From the NCBI GenBank assembly GCA_018647765.1, contig JABGSN010000057.1:1-64000 (forward strand): a stretch of DNA of 64,000 bases, read 5' to 3'. The position numbers and the translations under genes were made by a program. This document shows positions 62,875 to 64,000 of this stretch, piece after piece. This DNA is from Oceanospirillaceae bacterium. GTDB lineage: Bacteria; Pseudomonadota; Gammaproteobacteria; Pseudomonadales; Balneatricaceae. Position 1 is the first letter of the stretch, and each line of letters begins with the position of its first letter. Below the pieces are notes generated by a model, which was not told the origin of the DNA, did not search any database, and saw nothing but the letters and a program-made list of their open reading frames with translations.

Positions 62875-64000
62875 ATGACCCAAGCTCATACCGATTCTTA
62901 TTACGCGGCCAGTGCTAACCACACGTTTGAATGTGTGAGTTTAAAGGGAGCAGAGCGTGCCGATGTATGTGTGGTTGGCGCAGGCATCACCGGCCTTACC
63001 GCTGCACTTAATTTGGCAGAACGGGGTTTTAAAGTCACCATATTAGAAGCCAACCAAGTAGGCTGGGGGGCTTCTGGGCGCAGTGGCGGGCAAATGATTT
63101 TTGGATTTGGCTGTGACATGCCGGTGATCGAGAAATCGGCGGGTAAAGTGGCCGCGCAAGCTATGTGGGACATGTCTATTGAAGGCATCGACTTATTGCG
63201 CGCTCGGGTGCAACAACACCAAATTGAGTGTGACCTAAAGCAAGGCCACTTACATGCCGCTATCAAACCCCGTCATGTCACTGAGCTAGAAGAATGGCAG
63301 GCCTCGTTAGAACAAGATTATGGCTACCCAAGCCTTAGCCTTTGGGACCAACATCAGGTGCAGCAACACATGAACAGTGAGCGCTACTTAGGCGGCCTGT
63401 ATGATGCCAACTCGGGGCATATTCATCCGCTCAATTACACTCTAGGGTTGGCCCGCGCGGCGCTTGCAGCAGGCGTCACCATTTATACCGCTTCTGCCGT
63501 AACCAAGATCACGCGAAGGTCTAAGGCCAACGTTTGTATCACCACTAACGGCCAAGTCACCGCCCAACAAGTGCTATTTTGTGGCAATGCGTATATGGGC
63601 AAGTTAGTGCCTGAAATTAGCAATAAAATCATGCCGGTAGGCACCTATATTGGGGCGTCAGAACCGTTAGGGAAGGCCCGTGCCGAAGCCTTGATCAACA
63701 ACGATATGGCGGTGGCCGATATCAATTTTGTGCTCGACTATTTTCGTTTGTCGGCCGACTATCGTATGTTGTTTGGCGGCCGTGTTAGTTACTCGACCAT
63801 AGCGCCAGCCAACCTTAAACACACTATGCAGCAACGCATGCTCAATGTATTCCCACAACTAGCCGATGTGAAAATGGATTATGCATGGGGGGGCAATGTG
63901 GCAATCACCATGAATCGAGGACCCCACTTTGGTCAACTGGGTGACGACCTGTATTTTGCCCAAGGCTTTTCTGGCCACGGCATCGTGGCTACGGGCCTAG
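62875..64000 (+). CDS. puuB: FAD-dependent gamma-glutamylpolyamine oxidase, PuuB-like (partial)
   Basis: Starts at ATG 62875 (AGGACC site about 9 bases upstream) and is open to the window edge: 375 residues, so about 50 are missing compared with PuuB (426). DAO-fold flavoprotein: FAD motif VCVVGAGITGLTAALNLAERG, GWGASGRSGGQMIFGFG, and near the cut RMLFGGRVSYSTIAP with FAQGFSGHGIVATGL. Oxidises gamma-glutamyl-putrescine to the aldehyde. Co-directional with the second glutamine-synthetase-like gene, as in puu clusters. Confidence 0.9.
   Translation, partial: MTQAHTDSYYAASANHTFECVSLKGAERADVCVVGAGITGLTAALNLAERGFKVTILEANQVGWGASGRSGGQMIFGFGCDMPVIEKSAGKVAAQAMWDMSIEGIDLLRARVQQHQIECDLKQGHLHAAIKPRHVTELEEWQASLEQDYGYPSLSLWDQHQVQQHMNSERYLGGLYDANSGHIHPLNYTLGLARAALAAGVTIYTASAVTKITRRSKANVCITTNGQVTAQQVLFCGNAYMGKLVPEISNKIMPVGTYIGASEPLGKARAEALINNDMAVADINFVLDYFRLSADYRMLFGGRVSYSTIAPANLKHTMQQRMLNVFPQLADVKMDYAWGGNVAITMNRGPHFGQLGDDLYFAQGFSGHGIVATGL

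Overview
The window looks like chromosomal DNA from a marine or halophilic gammaproteobacterium, probably Oceanospirillales-like or a neighbouring group; the genus cannot be fixed from the sequence. Pointers are the gammaproteobacterial order pckA-hslO-hslR, a Pseudomonas-type spu polyamine operon, a Pseudomonas-type Mg-dependent HemB, a methylated-amine gene (trimethylamine monooxygenase) and several transporters for small organic solutes. I see no rRNA, tRNA, CRISPR array, insertion sequence, phage or plasmid genes. Coding density is high and nearly all genes are intact; only the two at the window edges (gshA and the PuuB-like oxidase) are cut.

Layout. 1-14.3 kb is housekeeping: gshA (partial), tex, pckA, hslO, hslR, trxB, a small PuuD-like membrane protein, a periplasmic FKBP, yheS, hemB, radA and a RimJ-like acetyltransferase. 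14.4-20.9 kb is a LysR-controlled unit: a D-cysteine desulfhydrase/cysteate lyase-like PLP enzyme, a ProXVW-type ABC importer whose permease has an unusual N-terminal extension, and an alpha/beta hydrolase. rpmG, rpmB and radC follow. 22.3-26.1 kb is an ACAD10/11-like unit: SDR, acyl-CoA dehydrogenase, APH-like kinase and histidine phosphatase, with a divergent LysR gene. That LysR gene overlaps a PAS histidine kinase, then a FixJ-like regulator, then tmm at 29-30.3 kb. Next come a FAH-family hydrolase, mdh, a tiny one-helix protein (56 aa) and an Amt transporter.

34.4-40.5 kb is a second LysR-controlled catabolic unit (MaoC-like hydratase, acyl-CoA dehydrogenase, CaiB-type CoA transferase, CitE-like lyase, VOC protein, TauE-like permease) that resembles C5-dicarboxylate (mesaconate, itaconate or citramalate) degradation. 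40.7-47.2 kb is a complete dctBD-dctPQM system with a near-consensus sigma-54 promoter and a palindromic activator site. Then follow a poly-HAMP chemoreceptor, bluB, and a two-component pair resembling the proteobacterial dedicated-sortase regulators but without a sortase nearby. 53.6-64 kb is polyamine uptake and gamma-glutamylation: spuA, spuB, spuC, potF, potG, potH and potI on the minus strand, divergent from a second glutamine-synthetase-like gene and a PuuB-like oxidase.

The joint picture is a scavenger of amines, polyamines, dicarboxylates and possibly sulfonates or betaines, feeding carbon to malate/PEP (mdh, pckA) and nitrogen to ammonium and glutamate. In three transport operons (ProX-type, Dct, Pot) an RNA hairpin sits directly after the binding-protein gene, which would raise binding protein over membrane components.
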